The notes beneath the pieces were generated by a model. It did not search any database and had not been told where the DNA came from. It saw nothing but the letters and a program-made list of their open reading frames with translations. Below are positions 17,225 to 19,458 of a stretch of 19,458 nt of DNA, piece by piece. The translations under genes were made by a program, and so were the position numbers. The stretch's first letter is position 1. Each line of letters opens with the position of its first letter. This DNA comes from Thiohalomonas sp. (GTDB taxonomy: Bacteria > Pseudomonadota > Gammaproteobacteria > GRL18), in NCBI GenBank assembly GCA_023864145.1, contig JAIVER010000003.1, positions 1 through 19,458 of the forward strand. Reading direction: 5' to 3'.

Positions 17225-18987
17225 CCCTGCCTTCCGATACGCTCTTCTATCTGGGAAACAATATCCGCCTGGCTAATATCATCAGGGTCAATATTAAATA
17301 ACCTCAAAGCTCCTGCCATTACTTTTGAAAATACCGGTGCAGCTACCAGGCCTCCGTAGTAATCGCCATTATCAGGCTCATCAATCATAACAACAATAGC
17401 TAGTTTAGGCTTGCTCGCAGGTGCATAGCCGGCAAACACAGCAGTGTATTTTTTCCTGGTATAACCACCCTGTCTGGAGGCTTTTTTTACTGTGCCTGTT
17501 TTGCCTGCAACCTTGTAACCACTCACTGAAGCCTGTGGTGCTGTACCGCCCTGCTTGACCACACTCTCCATCATCTTGGCAACTTGAACTAAAGAACGAG
17601 GTGATAATTGTACTGTTTGCTGTTGTACAGAAGCATTCAGATTTTCATCTAAGTGTTTATCTGAATCATTTTGTGACAAAAAACTCACCGGTATTTTCTT
17701 ACCCAGTCTGGCAATAGTGCTATAAGCGTTGGTAAGCTGCAAATTAGTCACTGACATACCATAACCAAATGACAGAGTGGCCTGCTCAATTTTTGAAACG
17801 CGTCTGGGGCGCACTAATCGACCAGATGATTCTCCAGGAAAACCACTGCCGGTATCACTACCAAAACCAAAACTATAGTAAGTATCCCAAAGCAATGATT
17901 TAGGCAAACTCAAGGCTATTTTAGAGGTACCCACATTACTTGATTTTTGTAATACGGTAGAGACGTCAATCGTGCCGTAAGCATGTGTATCTTTAATTGT
18001 TTTACCTTTAATCATAAACCAGCCATCACCTGTCTCTACTTTCGTGTCTGGATTGTATCGACCTGAGTTTAAAGCAGCGGCAATAGAAATCGGCTTCATG
18101 GTTGAACCAGGCTCAAACAAGTCTGTGATCGCTCGATTGCGATACAGTTTTGATTTTCTATCTTGTAAGCGGTTTGGATTAAATCCCGGCTGATTCGCCA
18201 TGGCAATCACTTCACCTGTTTCAATATCTAACACCACAATAGACCCTGATTTTGCCTTATGTTTTTGTACGGTTTCTTTTAATACTTTATACGCTAAATA
18301 CTGCACTCTACGATCCAGACTCAAACTTAAATCATTACCCGGCTGTGCTGCTGCAATTTGTTCTTCTATGGCTATAATCTGACCCAGGCGATCTTTAACA
18401 ACCCGCTTACTTCCCGAGTGACCACTTAACCATTCGTTATAAGCCAGCTCCATGCCTTCCTGACCATTGTCATCAACATCCGTAAAGCCCAATACATGAC
18501 CAAAAATTTCACCATCCGGATAATAGCGACGATATTCTCTTTGTGCATGAATACCATTTATATTCATGTCTAAAATCTGCTGTGCTAAATCAGGACTGAT
18601 ACGTCGCTTGATATAAATAAATTCTTTGTTCGCTCTTTTTTTAATTTTATTTTTAATATACTGACTATTCAGCTTTAATAATTTAGCAAACTGATAAATC
18701 TTTTTATTATCAGCCTCAAATTCTTTAGGGTCAATCCAGATAGATGAAACTGGTGTACTTATTGCCAGAGGATAACCATTTCTATCCGTAATCATGCCGC
18801 GGTGAGCAGTGACTTTCAGTTGTCGTAAAACCCTTGCATTGCCCTGACCTTTTAAAAACTCATTATTGATGAGCTGTAAATCCAATACCCGCCAAATCAG
18901 TGCACAACAAACCACAATAAGGATAAAATAGATAAATCTGATCCTATACGGTTGTATTTGACTAATTACTTTTGTTGCTTTTGGCAT
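17221..18987 (-). CDS. ftsI: Septal peptidoglycan transpeptidase FtsI (PBP3)
   Basis: A class B penicillin-binding protein that cross-links septal peptidoglycan in the periplasm with FtsW. Its 588 residues match E. coli PBP3. A short basic cytoplasmic segment precedes one membrane helix at about 18-38. The pedestal domain includes HRGMITDRNGYPLA (62-75) and the YYPDGEIFGHVLGF region (155-168). The transpeptidase domain has the active-site STMK (Ser295, Lys298), SSN at 349-351 and KTGT at 496-499, in the standard order. It is followed by murE with an ATGA overlap. A 74-bp AT-rich gap separates it from ftsL; the ribosome site there is weak. Confidence 0.97.
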   Translation of the reverse strand: MPKATKVISQIQPYRIRFIYFILIVVCCALIWRVLDLQLINNEFLKGQGNARVLRQLKVTAHRGMITDRNGYPLAISTPVSSIWIDPKEFEADNKKIYQFAKLLKLNSQYIKNKIKKRANKEFIYIKRRISPDLAQQILDMNINGIHAQREYRRYYPDGEIFGHVLGFTDVDDNGQEGMELAYNEWLSGHSGSKRVVKDRLGQIIAIEEQIAAAQPGNDLSLSLDRRVQYLAYKVLKETVQKHKAKSGSIVVLDIETGEVIAMANQPGFNPNRLQDRKSKLYRNRAITDLFEPGSTMKPISIAAALNSGRYNPDTKVETGDGWFMIKGKTIKDTHAYGTIDVSTVLQKSSNVGTSKIALSLPKSLLWDTYYSFGFGSDTGSGFPGESSGRLVRPRRVSKIEQATLSFGYGMSVTNLQLTNAYSTIARLGKKIPVSFLSQNDSDKHLDENLNASVQQQTVQLSPRSLVQVAKMMESVVKQGGTAPQASVSGYKVAGKTGTVKKASRQGGYTRKKYTAVFAGYAPASKPKLAIVVMIDEPDNGDYYGGLVAAPVFSKVMAGALRLFNIDPDDISQADIVSQIEERIGRQG

Positions 18988-19061
18988 AACTTTTTCAGTT
19001 TTTTTAGAAAATTAGTTATAAAATATCGTTATTATTGATGCTATTAATTTGCTTTATTGCA

Positions 19062-19331
19062 TTACCACTTTATATAAATAATATCCTTATTTTCAGGTGT
19101 TATCATTTGCAGCTTTTCTTTTGCAATACCCACAATTCTTACGTGAGTTGCCCAGGTATTTTGTTCCAGTTGCAATTTACCCCATTCAACATCCATATCA
19201 TCTCTTAGTTTTTCCTGTTGTTGTAATTCAACAAAGAGTTTTCGATTATAATGTTTTACATAAACCACGCTGATAGCAGATACAAAAGTAACAATTAGTA
19301 AAATCATTATGAATAAGACTTTAGCGCTCAT
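19062..19331 (-). CDS. ftsL: Cell division protein FtsL
   Basis: A small bitopic membrane protein of the FtsQLB complex that activates FtsWI. 89 residues: almost no cytoplasmic N-terminus, a membrane helix at about 4-24 (VLFIMILLIVTFVSAISVVY), then a periplasmic coiled coil with ELQQQEKLRDDMDVEWGKLQLEQ and the family signature TWATHVRIVGIAKEKLQM. At 89 residues it is shorter than E. coli FtsL (121), mainly through the missing N-terminal cytoplasmic tail. AGGAAA lies close upstream of the ATG. It is the first intact dcw gene in the window. The gene normally before it, rsmH, is displaced by an IS end 40 bp upstream, so ftsL transcription may depend on the IS or a local promoter. Confidence 0.94.
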   Translation of the reverse strand: MSAKVLFIMILLIVTFVSAISVVYVKHYNRKLFVELQQQEKLRDDMDVEWGKLQLEQNTWATHVRIVGIAKEKLQMITPENKDIIYIKW

Positions 19332-19348
19332 GTCTTTCCTAGCTTTGC

Positions 19349-19377
19349 ATAAGCAAAATGCATTTTATACTGGTCAA
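19349..19377 (-). promoter_or_regulatory. Possible hybrid promoter from the IS end into ftsL
   Basis: TTGACC (19372-19377), inside the IS terminal repeat, is a 5/6 match to a -35 pointing toward ftsL. After 17 bp lies GCTTAT (19349-19354), a weak -10. Outward -35 elements in terminal repeats are known for several IS3-family elements. A separate TATAAA at 19364-19369 has no matching -35. Speculative. Confidence 0.25.
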
Positions 19378-19458
19378 GTCCAACCGGACACTTTTTTTAG
19401 AGAATTTTCATAGTTAATTGGTGACTGATGACCATTCGCTGTATGCAGCCTTTCAAGG
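19371..19458 (-). mobile_element. End of an IS3-family insertion sequence (right end, truncated by window edge)
   Basis: The plus-strand sequence from 19371 starts TGGTCAAGTCCAACCGGACA, with the TG terminus and internal GGACAC typical of IS3-family inverted repeats. It overlaps the C-terminus of a transposase that terminates 3 bp before the tip. The element reads toward ftsL. The other end, and hence the target duplication, lies outside the window. Confidence 0.75.
19374..19458 (-). CDS. IS3-family transposase OrfB, C-terminal fragment
   Basis: A minus-strand frame enters at the right edge and ends at TGA (19374-19376). Its last 27 residues include RLHTANGHQSPINYEN and end KKVSGWT. The H-T/S-x-x-G-x-x-SP-x-x-(Y/F)E pattern is the usual C-terminal tail of the DDE integrase (rve) domain of IS3-family OrfB proteins. 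The catalytic DDE residues lie outside the window, so activity cannot be judged. The stop codon sits within the terminal repeat, as is common in this family. Confidence 0.75.
   Translation of the reverse strand, partial: LERLHTANGHQSPINYENSLKKVSGWT

Noticed and set aside
19355..19366. 12-bp palindrome AAAATGCATTTT between the IS end and ftsL
   Set aside because: Perfect palindrome, but AT-rich and short; no regulator motif recognised, so not called as an operator.
1..19458. Search for CRISPR arrays, tRNA or rRNA genes, riboswitches, toxin-antitoxin or defence modules
   Set aside because: None seen; apart from the two edges the window is occupied by standard dcw genes with short gaps.

Overview
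This window is a nearly complete division and cell-wall (dcw) cluster from an AT-rich gammaproteobacterium. I cannot name the genus from sequence alone. The evidence is the gene order ftsL-ftsI-murE-murF-mraY-murD-ftsW-murG-murC-murB-ddl-ftsQ-ftsA-ftsZ-lpxC, the presence of lpxC (lipopolysaccharide, so Gram-negative), a MurE with the meso-diaminopimelate motif DNPR, and a DciA-type helicase loader placed tail to tail with lpxC, as in Pseudomonas.

Layout. Positions 1-210 hold the start of a leftward gene cut by the window edge (weak call) and a divergent control region with a 7-bp inverted repeat. Positions 211-666 (+) encode the DciA/DUF721 protein. Everything from 688 to 19331 lies on the minus strand and reads from high to low coordinates: ftsL, ftsI, murE, murF, mraY, murD, ftsW, murG, murC, murB, ddl, ftsQ, ftsA, ftsZ, lpxC. 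Spacing is tight. Several pairs overlap (ftsI/murE by 4 nt, murF/mraY by 1 nt, murD/ftsW by 11 nt, ddl/ftsQ by 11 nt). The larger gaps are ftsA-ftsZ (122 bp to the longest reading frame), ftsZ-lpxC (281 bp) and murG-murC (65 bp). Positions 19371-19458 are the end of an IS3-family insertion sequence, inserted just upstream of ftsL where rsmH would normally lie.

How the genes work together. MurB, MurC, MurD, MurE, MurF and Ddl build UDP-MurNAc-pentapeptide in the cytoplasm. MraY and MurG convert it to lipid I and lipid II on the inner membrane face. FtsW and FtsI (PBP3) polymerise and cross-link septal peptidoglycan. FtsQ and FtsL belong to the regulatory FtsQLB complex. FtsA tethers FtsZ filaments to the membrane. 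LpxC commits UDP-GlcNAc derivatives to lipid A.

I do not see an undescribed biological system here. The non-routine signals are the IS3 end abutting ftsL with a possible outward -35, a five-copy 13-bp tandem repeat that exactly fills the murG-murC gap, a second degenerate tandem repeat after ftsZ, lysine-rich insertions or tails in several proteins, and the divergent operator-like repeat near the left edge.
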